From contig NC_091890.1 of the NCBI RefSeq assembly GCF_019399895.1, forward strand, positions 1,102,705 to 1,166,704: a DNA stretch of 64,000 nt, written 5' to 3'. Under the pieces are notes generated by a model that searched no databases, was not told where the DNA came from, and saw only the letters and a program-made list of their open reading frames with translations. How positions within the stretch are numbered: the stretch's first letter is position 1; each line of letters starts with the position of its first letter. This DNA comes from Cardiocondyla obscurior (lineage: Eukaryota > Arthropoda > Insecta > Hymenoptera > Formicidae). Of the stretch, positions 41,674 to 53,205 are shown piece by piece. The position numbers and the translations under genes are program-made.

Positions 41674-42971
41674 ATGTCGCAGGTATTTAACAAATTAATT
41701 AATACAACGCATTATTTTGCACGCCGTAAACTCGCTCCAGCTTCCGTGATTGTAAGAAATATGGGTAAGTATCAAGCTCTGGTAAATACAATTATTATTG
41801 AAGGTATAAAATAATCTGACACTTGTAGCCACTGTAAAACGATTTTATAAAAGAACGAATATACTTTCGAGTGGCAGCAAGTTTGAGATTAGTCTGGATC
41901 AAAGGAAGCTGAAGACGCCGCAGGGTAGAGTGTTCGAGGTGAACAGCAAACCTTTGGCTTTAGCCGTAGCCGCTGAATGGGATGCACAGAAAGAAACAAT
42001 TGACAGAGGAAGTATGCACCTGGTATGACACGTTGTAATTATCTAACTAGTTCACTAACAGCCTTGACATTACTTATTTTTATAACTTCAGTGTGCATAA
42101 ACATATAATTTTCTTTTTTTTTGTTAGACTGCTTTATGCAACACTGTATTGGATAATCCACATAACTACACAAAACTAGATCTGGTTAATTACATAGTGA
42201 ACTGTTTAGAGATGGATACAATTCTATTTTACTCGAGCGTAAGACAGTATTCCAAGTTCTTTTAATTTTTTTTAAATATTTTTGTTAATGTGGCAGTGTC
42301 TGAATTACAATATAATTTTTGTTACTTTAGGAAGTGGATGAGCTATATCAGTTACAAATTAAAAAGTGGGAACCTATAGTTGATTGGTTTTGCGAGAATT
42401 ACAATGTGGATATTAAAAGAACTCAGAGTATAGAAGCTCCTACAGTATCTATGGAAACAAAAGCTGAATTAACGAGACATTTATTGTCACATAACTTCAA
42501 TAGCATTTATGGTAATGAACACATTTCGCTAAAAAAGAAGCAGATAATTTTGTATTTTTATCTGTATTAACTGTTATTTCCCCGCAGGTCTTGTATATGC
42601 AGTAGATGGATTAAAATCAGTTATGTTAACTCTTGCCACAGCTGCAAGAGTAATTAATATTCCAGAAGCTGTAAATCTTTCACGCCTAGAAGAAGAATAT
42701 CAGGTGTACATCTTAATATTGAATATTGATTTGATTTAAAAAATTCCTGTTCTCTGTTGTTCATTCTTATTATATACTTTTAATATGTTTCTAATGTGTA
42801 TTATCACTTATGTTTTTTCATTAGACTTCTCATTGGGGCAACGTGGAATGGCACCATGAATACAGCAAACAAGATCTACAGGCTCGTTTATCGGCAGCAA
42901 TGTTATTTGTGTATTTAAATTCCCACTCTGCCACTTCTCGACCCAAAAATGATCCCCCTAATGTAAGCTAG
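41674..42971 (+). CDS. ATPAF2: ATP synthase mitochondrial F1 complex assembly factor 2 (ATP12 family)
   Basis: Six coding exons: 41674-41764, 41829-42022, 42128-42238, 42331-42511, 42588-42703, 42825-42971. Every intron has GT/AG ends and consistent phase. From the ATG at 41674 the product is 279 residues, close to human ATPAF2 (289). An in-frame ATG at 41608 would add 22 residues. I prefer 41674 because MSQVFNKLINTTHYFARRKL looks like a mitochondrial presequence. The family chaperone binds the F1 alpha subunit in the matrix until it enters the alpha3beta3 hexamer. Family landmarks seen: FEISLDQRKLKTPQGRVF near residues 50-67, LAVAAEWDAQ, FYSSEVDELYQLQ and, near the end, WGNVEWHHEY. The C-terminus ends NDPPNVS. 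Tail-to-tail with eys, 177 bp apart. Confidence 0.93.
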
Positions 42972-42999
42972 TCCTATTTAAATTATTAAAGTCACTACT

Positions 43000-43005
43000 A
43001 ATAAA
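43000..43005 (+). promoter_or_regulatory. ATPAF2: Polyadenylation signal AATAAA of ATPAF2
   Basis: A canonical AATAAA lies 29 bp after the ATPAF2 stop codon and before the eys terminal exon. It supports the model in which ATPAF2 ends at 42971 and does not splice on into 43157-43204. Confidence 0.5.
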
Positions 43006-43148
43006 TATAAAATTTGTAAAAACAACTTTTCACTGTGATATAACATTGTCTATAACATCAGTGCCGATCAATTATTCCCTTTGTGTTAATTAATAAAAAC
43101 TGGGAGATAACCTTTATGCCCGTCTAAAAAGTAATTTTCGGCAATTAA

Positions 43149-46100
43149 TTAAATAGGAATGGAACAATCAGGCCCGACCCACTCCTTGGTACAAATGCAA
43201 CTGAAAAATTAAAGAACAATTAAATACATGACAAGATGTATAACGTGTCTTATTATCTGAAAGTATTCTATTATTTTGTAAAAAAAAAAAAAACAATCCA
43301 GTTTATCGTGTATTACCTATATGATGCTCCGTGATGCAGGCACACCGCACCATTCTTGCACGAGTGACGAATGCATTCGTTACGATTACATTCACCTACG
43401 CCGCGGCCAGTAGCAGGACTAGAACCGGTCAATGGAAGAATCGTTGTGTCTGTGCGTAATTCGACATCGAATATACATCCAGAAAAGCCAGTATGGAGAG
43501 GTAGATCGTGCGGCAACGTTTCGAAATTCTTGGATTTATAACCACCTAGAAAGAACAATTTTATTTTTTGTTTAAATGATTTAATTCAATATAAAATATA
43601 TGTATAAGAGAATTACATTTTTTTTTTTATTTTTTTTATTTTTTTTATTTTTTTTAAGACGATTTAATTGCTGACATTATATCAAATGTCGAATTACTCT
43701 TTTCTACAGCAACTTACCGATATAGAGAACAGGCGATACATCGAGTTGAGTCATAGATCCGACTGTCTGACCAGTCACGTTTTTTAGACCCTCTACAGCA
43801 AGCCATGCCTCTTTGCCTCTCCGTCCAATTCGAAGAGTATACGTTTTACTTTTACCAACCGATCCTGCCACGTTCAGAGAGGCCAATGAATCGCTAGTAA
43901 AGATTCTTCGCACTCCTATATATTAAAAAGTTTGTTGTACAATTGCTCGTCCTTTAGATTTCTATTCATAGATAATCTTAACATCCATACGTTATTTAGA
44001 TATAATTAAAAAAAAAAAAAAAAAAAAAAAAAAGAATACGAGAACTTTGAATGTAGAAGATCCCAATTTACATTCATTGATCACTCACCGGAACCCAAAT
44101 CCCACGTGAGCATAATGTAGCCGCGTACGAACGTTATCGAAAGATGGTCCAAGACATCGCGGCGCGAGCTTCTCTGTCCGAGGTACGCTATCAGAGAGAT
44201 TTGATCAAAAGTACGCGGGATGAGTCGCAACTTCAGCTCCATTGTGTCCTTTATCGAAGTAGACACGCCGTAAGCAATGTACGAGGAGAAGCCGGGGACA
44301 AGGACCGAGAAAGCCGGCCGCACTAGGATAGCATCTGAGAAAATCCGACAAGCAACTTTGTAAGAACTTCATTGCATTGCCCGTTGTATCGCTATCGCAT
44401 CTATAGAACGTTGAACGTTATTACGACTTACCTTCTTCACAGAAAAGCCCGCGACTACCGAGTGGACAAACGCAAATGAAACCAGTTCCTGGCGAGCTTA
44501 CGCATGTCGCGCCCATCGAGCAGGGATTGTCGTTGCACGCTGAATGTTCACACAAAGGTCCAGTGTACCTGTAATTAATTTTTATTTAGACTTTGATTTT
44601 AAAAAGAAACGTTCTTTTTTTTACGTAAAGATTAGCCAGTGTTAAATGAAATTTTTCAACTATAAAAAAATATTTATTTTAATATTAGAATTAATTTGAC
44701 ATTTATAATTAATTTTATTACGTATTTCCTGCATTTGTTTTTACATGTGAAAAAAAATAAGTTGATTGACGAGTAACATATATTTACCCTGCTATACATT
44801 TGCAACGAATTCTTCCCTCGCTTTCTTCACACGCGCCGAAATTTTGGCACGGATTTGACAAACATAAAAACGACGTACATTCTTCAATTTGGAATGTTTC
44901 TAATGAATCATGAATAAAATGTCGCGTAATACCATTCACCTGCAACAAAATTTAAATTCTTAATCGGATTAAAAAATGGACAAAGCTTTTGTGATTATTA
45001 AAATATATCATAAAAAATTAAATAAAAAATTAAAACATACCTTCAGGGAATCCATGCAACCAATAAATCCCATAGCTATGTGAGGAAAATAATGTGAGAA
45101 CGTTAATGGGATGCCTCCTATGTATAAATTAGCATATTTTGGAACCATTCCCCGTTGTGGCAGTATTTGTTCGCCAGTCACAGCCATAGTGCCGTTGACA
45201 AGCAATTTGGCAAAACATTTCTCATTCTCGTCATTGGCAACGTATTGAAAGCTGTATCAGAACATAAAGAAATTTTTCTTTTAATTAAAATTTTATTTAA
45301 AAATAATTTTTTTATGTTATTAATTAGAATAGCAAAAATATAAAAAAATATAAATTAAAATTGAACAAATAATTAAATGCACACCTCATATCGATGTCCA
45401 CTTCGTATCCATTATCAATAATAGCATCGATTTCACCAAGTAACATAGTTTCTAGACCGCAAGAAAATTGAAACTTCAACGATCCAAGTTCCAAATACAC
45501 TAAAGAATATCTTTCGTTGTCAAAGTAAACGTGCAGTATAATTCCATTTTTAAATGCCGTTCTAAGTTTTACGTAGATTCGAAGCGTCGCGCTTTTATTT
45601 TCAGTAATTACTTCGACGCGTTGTCTGACGAAAGATTTGCCGTTAAAGGCCGCCTGCGTAATAGTGGAATCTGTCTTACATCCGTCCCCGTACTAAGTAA
45701 TAATTGTAGATATTATTAGCCATATTTTATTTTCGTGAAAGGTTAATTTCAAGTTTATTTAAATTTTATTCATAAATTAATTTAAAAAATGAATAAAAGA
45801 TTTATATGTATACTTACTTCAGTAACATTTCGCGGAGTTAATGCGGTAGCACTTGTGAAACATTGACTTCCGCGACAAGTACTGATTTCTGTGGTATTAA
45901 TTTCAACGCCGCTAACGGTAGCTTGACTTAACGAGGGTATGGTAGATGTTACCGGGGAAGATGTGGAAGTATCAAATTTTATTGTTGAAGGTAATACCGA
46001 TGGCAGTGACGATGAGGTAGTTAAAGGCAGAACAGTTTTTGGCGTATCCATAATCGTAGTTTCGAGATCAAATGTTCTGTTCTGTACGGAATCTGTGATA

Positions 46101-49100
46101 TATCGAAATGTGGTATCAATGGAAAGTGGTAAATCAGTGGTGTGATTCATAATACTTGTGACAGTCCTATCATTCTTTTGGCCTTCGCTCGTATCCATTG
46201 TAGATCGATAACTAAAAAAAACAAAACGGTAAAAATAAAGTTAACGCAGCAAAAAAAAATATTTAATTTAATTTTTATTTTTTTATTTAATTTTTATTTT
46301 ATTTAATTTTTATTTAAAAAGAACATAAAAGTATTCTTAACAGAATGCTCTTTACCTTGTCGTGTATTCCGTTGCGCCTTCGTCTACTCTACTAGAAAAC
46401 GGTGTGTACGTCTTTGTTGTCTGATTATGATCGCCAGGCTCCTTAGTAAATTCACCGTCGTGGATCGATCTCCCGGTTGGCAAGTAAACTTCAGTACTTT
46501 CTGATTCAGTCTTGTGGAAGTAATCATTGGTAACAGCAGACGATGACACTGTTACAGACTCTGGTGTAACGAGCTCATTTGGATCTGAACTTGTTGATGG
46601 AACTTCAGTAAGAAAAATACTACTGTCACCACTAATACTGGAACTCTCGCCTTCGTATCTTGATGTCGTAGTCTTTTCCATAATCGTATATTTTTTTGTA
46701 TAAGATAAACTGCTTATTCCTGGAGGTGTTGAGTAAATGGCAAAGCTCATAGTTGACATGGATGATAAAGAGAGAGATCCATTATCCATCATTGTTGTTG
46801 ATTCTTTAGGTGAAACTACGGCCGTGGTCGTAGTTTTAATTATGCTAGTTCCCTCTGATGTGTCTTCTTTTTCCAGAATAGTAGTCGAGGAAAAATTGTA
46901 CTCGCACATGGGACCACCATAATTCGGTGGACACGAGCACGTAAAGATGTTGATTCCGTCGACACAAGTACCTCCATTATCACATTGCGCGAATTTCGAT
47001 TCACAGTCGTCGTATCTTAGCTCGCAAAGTGCACCATGATAATCAGGCACACAGTAACAAACTGGATGATCGTCCTCGAGTAAACATACTGCTCCATTCT
47101 GACAAGGATTTTCCTTGCATGGTACCACGGCCTTGTCACAATCCTTGCCAGTAAAACCTGTAAGACAAATAACAATTGCACTTTTCTTGCAGATTCTTGA
47201 ATTAAAAAAATTGGTGTGACGCCAGAATTGGTTTAAACGTCGCTCAACGAAACGGAGGGGTAACAGAACCTAACCCTAGCACGTCGACCAATCACAGTGC
47301 TCCGTGAATCGCCTGATCGATATCGATCGATATCGACCTAATCGACCTAATCGACCTAATCACCCTTGCGACCGGATGCGCAGTAGAGAGATACGCCGGC
47401 CACGTGTAGAGCTAGCAGAGCATGGATTCTGGAATCATCTGCATGTGTTCTCTCACGGTTTATCGCCGTGTATCTATATTTCGCCTATCCGTATGAGTTC
47501 TATGAACTGCACAGTGGTCTGCTGACCTCCAGATTCCCGCCGTGGTCCATCCACCGACCTCCACAGACCGCCGGAGTCCATCGGCCGACCTCCAGACTCC
47601 CGTCGTGGTCTATCCGCCGACCTTCAGACCCCCTCGTGGTCTATCCGCCGACCTTTGCAGACCGCCGTGGTCCACTCGCCGACCTCCAGACCCCCGCCGA
47701 GGTCCATCTACCGATCTCCACAGATCGCCGGGGTCCATCGGCCGACCTCCAGACTCCCGCCGTGGTCTATCCGCCGACCACGTGCAGAGCCAGCAGTGCA
47801 TCGGTTCTGGAAGCATCTGCGTGTGTTCTCTCGCGGTTTATCGCCGTGTATCTATATTTCGCCTAGCCGTATGAGTCCTATGAACTGTACAGTGGTCTGC
47901 TGACCTCAAGACCCCCGCCGTGGTCCATCGGCCGACCTCCAGACCTTCGTCGTGGTCTATCCGCCGACCTCTACAGACCACCGTGGTCCATCCGGCGACC
48001 TTCAACCGGTCAAATACATAATGGACAGTCTTGTTCTTTAGTTCGTCATAATAGTTTCGTGTACTTGTAATCGGACAATGATACGCGAGCATCGAAGTTG
48101 TAATATTTGCGGTCAAAACTTTATATGAACTGAAAATCCAGATTAAGTTTGCGCAGCGAACTGTCGTGTGAGAACTTGTAATCGGACAATGATACGCGAG
48201 CATCGAAGTTGTAATATTTGCGGTCAAAACTTTATATGAACTGAAAATCCAGATTAAATTTGCGCAGCGAACTGTCGTGTGAGAACTTGTAATCGGACAA
48301 TGATACGCGAGCATCGAAGTTGTAATATTTGCGGTCAAAACTTTATATGAACTGAAAATCCAGATTAAATTTGCGCAGCGAACTGTCGTGTGAGAACTTA
48401 AAGTGCCGTACGCCGATATCAGTAATTATACGAACCGCAGGTTCGTCGGTCGCTTCGGGAGTGCCGCTAATTCTCGGGCGTTTGTTTTGCGATTTCTTTT
48501 TTTACGGAAGTGCGTTCGCGAGTTTCCTGTGCGCGGAAGGATGGCTCGTCACGTCCCATCTGAGTGGATGAGCAGGCCCACCAGGAGGCATCAGGCATCG
48601 GCGGAGCAACTTTTAGGTAAGCATTAATTTCTCTAATAAAATCTTTATTAAAAGATTTCCTCTACTTTTTTTTTTATCAATTTTTTAAACTGAAATACAC
48701 GTCTACAATAATATATTTCTTTTTATGTTACAGCCACCGGCAGAAATCTACAACTCCGCTGACGCTCATGCAGTTCGGTAAGTCTGTAACTTGTTTTCAG
48801 GAATTTCTTTTTCAGGAATATCGAAAAAATAACGCGCGGAAGTGTTAACTTATTTTCGCGAGTAAATTCACGGTCGGTATTCGCGAGTGACTCGTGCGCG
48901 GAAGGACGACTCGTCACGACGTCGCAACTGAGAGGAGGAGCAGGCTCAGGATGGGCATCGTACATCGGCGGATCAACTTATAGGTAAATATAAATATTTT
49001 TTTCTTTATAGAAAATTCTTATCAAAATGAAGCTTTACCTTGATATTAATTTAATGTTTTATTTTATGTTGCAGTCACCGGTAGAACTATAACTCCGCTG

Positions 49101-51014
49101 AAACTTACAGACTGGTAAGTCGCGCGATTTTTTTTCGTAATTTGTAATTGAATCTTTCGAACCGGCAACACGTCGTCGACTATAGATACTCAATTGTAAT
49201 TGTATAGGAATTATTCTAATAAATTAATGCCCCCAATTATAATGACGCGCACGAATTGAGACTTGTTGAAAAGTAGCGCACACAAAACATGCGCATAGTT
49301 TCTTCTAGCAAAATAAAAAAACTCGACGAATGATTATCTATCGTATAAATTCGCACTTTCGATATTCGTAGCATTACTTACATCCGCCAAGTTTTCCCTC
49401 GAATCATCCTCGATCTCGACACAAAAATTAGGTTACGATGTAAAGTGAGATCTCTCCTTGATTTTTCCCGTCGGTAGAACGAACGACGAGCCGCGATATG
49501 TCGAACACCACGTTTCATTGTCAGATTAAATGTCCCCCGCGCACTTAATTCTCCTCAAGTTCCTCACAAATCACTTATTTAAAACAAGATGAAAATCTCG
49601 GCCACGACGAAGGCGGGAGAGGTGCAGAACTGACGGTCTCATAATGGCGGTCGTCCGAACCGGCTGAAGGCGGTAGGGAGTGAAGCGAGTCGCAAATACC
49701 GAACGCGGCGCATTTTAAATAAGTCGGACGCTCCGTGATTTCTGTTCGCGACATCACATTTCCTTTCCAAATCCTTTTTTCGAAGCATAAAACGTTGAAT
49801 AGAATAACGTAGAAGTATAAAAAACGATCGTTCGTTCCCGAGTCGATCGTTAATTGACCGTAGGCACACCAATTTTTTTTGTTAGTAAGAAAACAATTTG
49901 ATATTTAAACCGGAGAATAATTCACTTACCGAATAAACAAGCGCAGGTATAGGAAGATGGAATGTTGATGCATAGACCACCGTTTCTGCACGGTGATTCC
50001 AAGCACTCGTCAATATCGACCTCGCAAAGAACTCCTGTCCATCCTTTTCAAATTATGAAATAAAAAAAAAATCTTAGCAATAAAATAACAAAATGTAGGA
50101 AATATTCTTTACACATGTAATTAATTTTAAGTTTCTACCTTCGCGACATTGACAATAAAATGAAAAGCCAGGACCTTCGACGCATTCGCCAGAATTTTTG
50201 CACATTGTCTCGTTACAAACAGAGGCGTCGATCTCACAATATTCTCCTGAAAATAGAATAGGAAAGTAGCGACAAAGAAACACTTTAGACGCATTTATCG
50301 TTACGTGTATTTTACCTGAGTATCCATCTAAGCATTGGCAAGTGATGCCGTCGTAATCGACGCAGGTACCATTATTAAGGCACGGATGATTCGAACACTC
50401 GCTATATCTTTGCTCGCAGTTCACACCTATTTATCATTTAAAACTATATTATTTAATTTTACCCATTCTCTTATATTAATTAATTTATAACGAAGTAAAG
50501 TAAATTACCTATGAAACCGTCGGGGCAGGAGCAATTATATGCCGCGACACCGTCGTTGCATGTGCCACCATTCAGACAAGGATCTGACCAACATTCGTCC
50601 CAATTAATTTCGCAATTAATTCCGGTGTAACCATCAATGCAGTAACAAGAATACGTGCTGCGTTGTCCATAAAACATTATAAAAATCAATTAAAACATAC
50701 GTCTCTTTCTATTTTTAATTTCTTTTAACGCATCTTTAAATAATTTATTAATATTATAATATTAACAAGAATAATTGTATTAGATTGCCTATCTTTATCT
50801 TATCTTTCACCAGAGTCTAAGAAAATTATACTTATAACAATCAGATTGAGACGCTTTTGTTATCAAGAGTAAAATCTTGTATGTACCTGTTTTCGTTGTC
50901 CAAACAAATTCCATACATGCAAGGATCCCCGCTACAATCTGATCCTAATGCATACATCGTAGTCACGGTTGATAGTACTATCAGAGCGAAAATATCTTTA
51001 CACGCGGTCTTCAT
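43149..51014 (-). CDS. eys: Protein eyes shut-like: secreted EGF / laminin-G extracellular matrix protein
   Basis: Fifteen exons in order: 51014-50887, 50657-50509, 50426-50316, 50246-50139, 50043-49930, 47157-46356, 46211-45818, 45692-45385, 45251-45041, 44939-44788, 44568-44432, 44334-44089, 43915-43718, 43545-43317, 43200-43149. All borders are GT/AG with matching phases, giving 1112 residues. Layout: signal peptide (about 1-27, KDIFALIVLSTVTTMYA), seven EGF repeats (about 29-292), a Ser/Thr-rich mucin-like linker (about 293-602), laminin-G (603-790), two EGFs, laminin-G (872-1068) and a last EGF ending WVGPDCSIPI-stop. No transmembrane segment or Crumbs-type cytoplasmic tail is present, so eys fits better than crumbs. 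In flies, eys (spacemaker) is secreted by photoreceptors and mechanosensory neurons, opening the inter-rhabdomeral space and protecting cell shape. This copy has fewer laminin-G domains than I expect for fly eys, so orthology is likely but not proven. Confidence 0.8.
43618..43657. repeat. (T7-8 A)n microsatellite in eys intron 13
   Basis: Regularly spaced single A residues interrupt a T run for about 40 bp between eys exons 14 and 13. It has no coding role. Confidence 0.85.
44008..44033. repeat. 26-base poly(A) run in eys intron 12
   Basis: An uninterrupted A run on the plus strand (T run on the eys sense strand) lies between eys exons 13 and 12. It is among the longest perfect homopolymers in the window and is prone to length error in sequencing. 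Confidence 0.9.
47315..48062. repeat. GC-rich minisatellite with a nested ~130-bp duplication, eys intron 5
   Basis: A short cgacctaat repeat (about 47325-47360) is followed by a non-repetitive segment and then about a dozen diverged units of roughly 35-40 bp with core ccgacctccagac and cgtggtc(c/t)atc. A segment carrying tctcacggtttatcgccgtg (about 47397-47530) recurs at about 47779-47910, so minisatellite and flank were duplicated together. Long plus-strand frames (47468-47866 and others) exist in several phases. They are Pro/Arg-rich products of the repeat, not genes. Confidence 0.88.
48063..48399. repeat. Tandem repeat, 3 copies of 111 bp, eys intron 5
   Basis: acttgtaatcggacaatgat starts at 48063, 48174 and 48285, an exact 111-bp period. 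Copies are almost identical, with a g/a change in cagatta(a/g)(a/g)tttgcg. Because 111 is a multiple of 3, a chance minus-strand frame (47838-48338) repeats the same 37-residue block. This is a repeat artefact, not a protein. Confidence 0.95.
48400..49125 (+). repeat. Duplicated pair of exon-like segments on the strand opposite eys
   Basis: Two related segments of about 290 bp lie in tandem. Copy A (about 48492-48780) has gcgcggaaggatggctcgtc, then a donor-like TTTTAG/GTAAGC at about 48616, AT-rich DNA, an acceptor TGTTACAG at about 48733 and a second donor-like TTCG/GTAAGT. Copy B (about 48835-49125) has the matching sequence cgcggaaggacgactcgtc, donor-like TATAG/GTAAAT, acceptor TGTTGCAG and donor-like CTG/GTAAGT. 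The intervening DNA diverges more than the exon-like parts. The peptides do not stay in the same frame between copies, so protein coding is unlikely. It could be exons of an antisense non-coding RNA or two decayed copies of a repeat. Confidence 0.45.
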
Positions 51015-53205
51015 TGGCGACGAATAGTAACTCCACTTATAAGCCGGCCTAAGTAGTCTTACATACCTTTACAACATGATTATAGCATGATATACATATA
51101 CAAATGTCAATTTATCGCCAGCATGTAAATGTATATGATGTGTGCACGCGAGCTGGAGTATAGGTAAACGTGTGTATACATTAAGTTTGCTACACATCGT
51201 GTAATAGAGCAGGAGGATCTATACTTCTTACATGATGTAAATCAATAAAATATAGATCCACCTGCTTTATATTGAATGACGCAGTAATCTTGTAGGCTGA
51301 ACGTAAATACTAGGTACTAATCGCGTTTGAAATAATACTTCTACTTTATTACACTAAGGAAATGTCTCTATGTGAAATAATATAGCGTTAGCAAACAGTA
51401 TCAATTGATAAAAAATACTAGAAACATTAATGATTATAATGAATACAATTATAAATGTATTACAATTATAAATTCATAGATATAAATTTTTGAGTCGTAT
51501 ATACTTTGTATGAGATTAAAAGAAATCGAGTTTGTTTTCAAAGACTAATTTCCTCGATATAAAGAACTATTATTCGATTAAACCGGAGCAATAGAACGAT
51601 TTCGAGTCACGTCACTAAGCCAACGTTCGTCCGTGACCTTTTTCGTGAATTTTAGCGTAACATTAGAATGTCGCAGAAGGAAATTTAATTACACTTAATC
51701 AATATAACAATGCCGTGTAGTTCCTGAAGGGTTTAAAAGGTGGAACGAACTCGTTGGAAAGAGAAGGACTAATCATTCGTGTCTATTACCTTCCCATTTC
51801 TGTATGACGGGCAACAGAAAGAAAAAGGGAGAACGCGGTTCGTTGAGGAACGCAGCACTTTTGACAATCTTTGTACACAGTTACGGTATAACGCAGACAT
51901 ATATTGCTAGCGCGGCATAAGCCATGTATATAGCCGTTGTTCTTGGCGATGTCGTTTACGATACCCTGTCGATGACGAGGGCTCAGTCGTAGTCTTAGCA
52001 ACGCTCGACCATACAAATAACTATTACATGCTATACGCTTGCGTGAAGCAATCGTATCGAGATTAATTCTAACGTTATTATTATGTAAATTGAAATTTAA
52101 TAATAGAGATATATTTCATGAGTTTCTTCTATTTCACGAAGTTGTGGAATACGTTCACAATTTGCGGCTCTGAAAGTTTTAAAACAGTATATTTTTTAAT
52201 TATTACTTGACATATAGTGCTATAATTGTCACGGTAATATTTTCTTAATTAATAACTTTGCGATAAAAATTAACGAGATTTAGTTGTTTGCATGTTACTG
52301 AACACGTAACATTTCAGTCAGGCGAGTGAGCCAAGATCAATATTACGCGTTTACAGAGTAAATCGATACGATTGCGACCGTGATGCAAGACTGTCACTGT
52401 TGCTATATCCGGTGAATGATATATTCGTTCTGTAGATAATTCTTTGATTAAAATAGACGCAAATACATAATTGACAATATCGTCCACTTTGTTTTAGACC
52501 GCGAATTCTCAAGTAAATTATTTATCCGAATATTTCATTCGTAACCGGTTGACACTTTAAAAAACGTGTTAACTGTACAAATAGTCGAGTTGGCTAGTTT
52601 TCGGTATCAATGTGCTGCCAAATTATAATGCTATTTTAAGCTGAGACGTACGAGAGTACGTTATTTGTAGAACAGTGCTACTTGCGTGCCTTCAATATCG
52701 AACGTCTCTCTCAATTCTGTGATACTTAACGTCTAACTGTATAATTAATTAGTAAGACGATCCTTGGCTAGTACAAAAGCCAAATTTCCAACACTATCGT
52801 GTTTAATAGAAGTTGCGTATGAATATATTCGTGATATCATAACAACGAATCGTTTGTAATCTTATCGAGTAAATCTTCACGGATTCGATTTTTTCCAAAA
52901 GTTCTCAAACCTGAAAAGCTCATAGTTAATTAAAAAAATTCTAAAGCATATTTATAAAATATCTTTCAGTATTTGCAAAAATTAGAAAAAAAATCTTACC
53001 ACGTATTACATTAGTTTGAAGAAAAGCCTTTGTGTCAATATAAGATCCGCTTAAAACATTTGCTGTTTGTGATACTCAATAAGATTTCCCTAATTTAGTT
53101 ATTCGAAATTGGCTCAGTGCCACGAACCAGCGTGTTTCGTCGTCTATATAAAAGAAAGATCAAATCACCAGAGAGAAAGATTGCTCTTATACGAAAAACG
53201 CGTTT
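51015..53205. other. Head-to-head intergenic region between eys and the Smyd gene
   Basis: This 2.2 kb of moderately AT-rich DNA separates the eys ATG (minus) from the Smyd ATG (plus), so it must hold both promoters and 5' UTRs. I see no conserved domain in any frame. The minus frame at 51786-52016 is open for 76 codons but unrecognisable. The only promoter-like motif I would point to is a TATATAAAAG close to the Smyd start. Confidence 0.5.
53145..53154 (+). promoter_or_regulatory. TATA-like element upstream of the Smyd gene
   Basis: TATATAAAAG lies about 52 bp before the ATG at 53206. That leaves room for a transcription start about 25-30 bp downstream and a very short 5' UTR. It is a sequence match only, and AT-rich DNA gives such matches by chance. 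Confidence 0.25.

Noticed and set aside
43157..43204. Possible seventh ATPAF2 exon
   Set aside because: It is the complement of the eys terminal EGF exon, has a poor pyrimidine tract, and ATPAF2 already ends at a length matching its family, with a nearby AATAAA.
47270..47282. cctaaccctagc resembling the insect telomeric repeat TTAGG
   Set aside because: It contains only one or two imperfect units, far too little for a telomere-derived array.
47468..47866. 132-codon Pro/Arg-rich plus-strand frame
   Set aside because: It is translated minisatellite; overlapping frames are open too, and it has no start or splice context.
47838..48338. 166-codon minus frame with a repeated 37-residue block
   Set aside because: This is an artefact of the 111-bp tandem repeat, whose length is divisible by 3.
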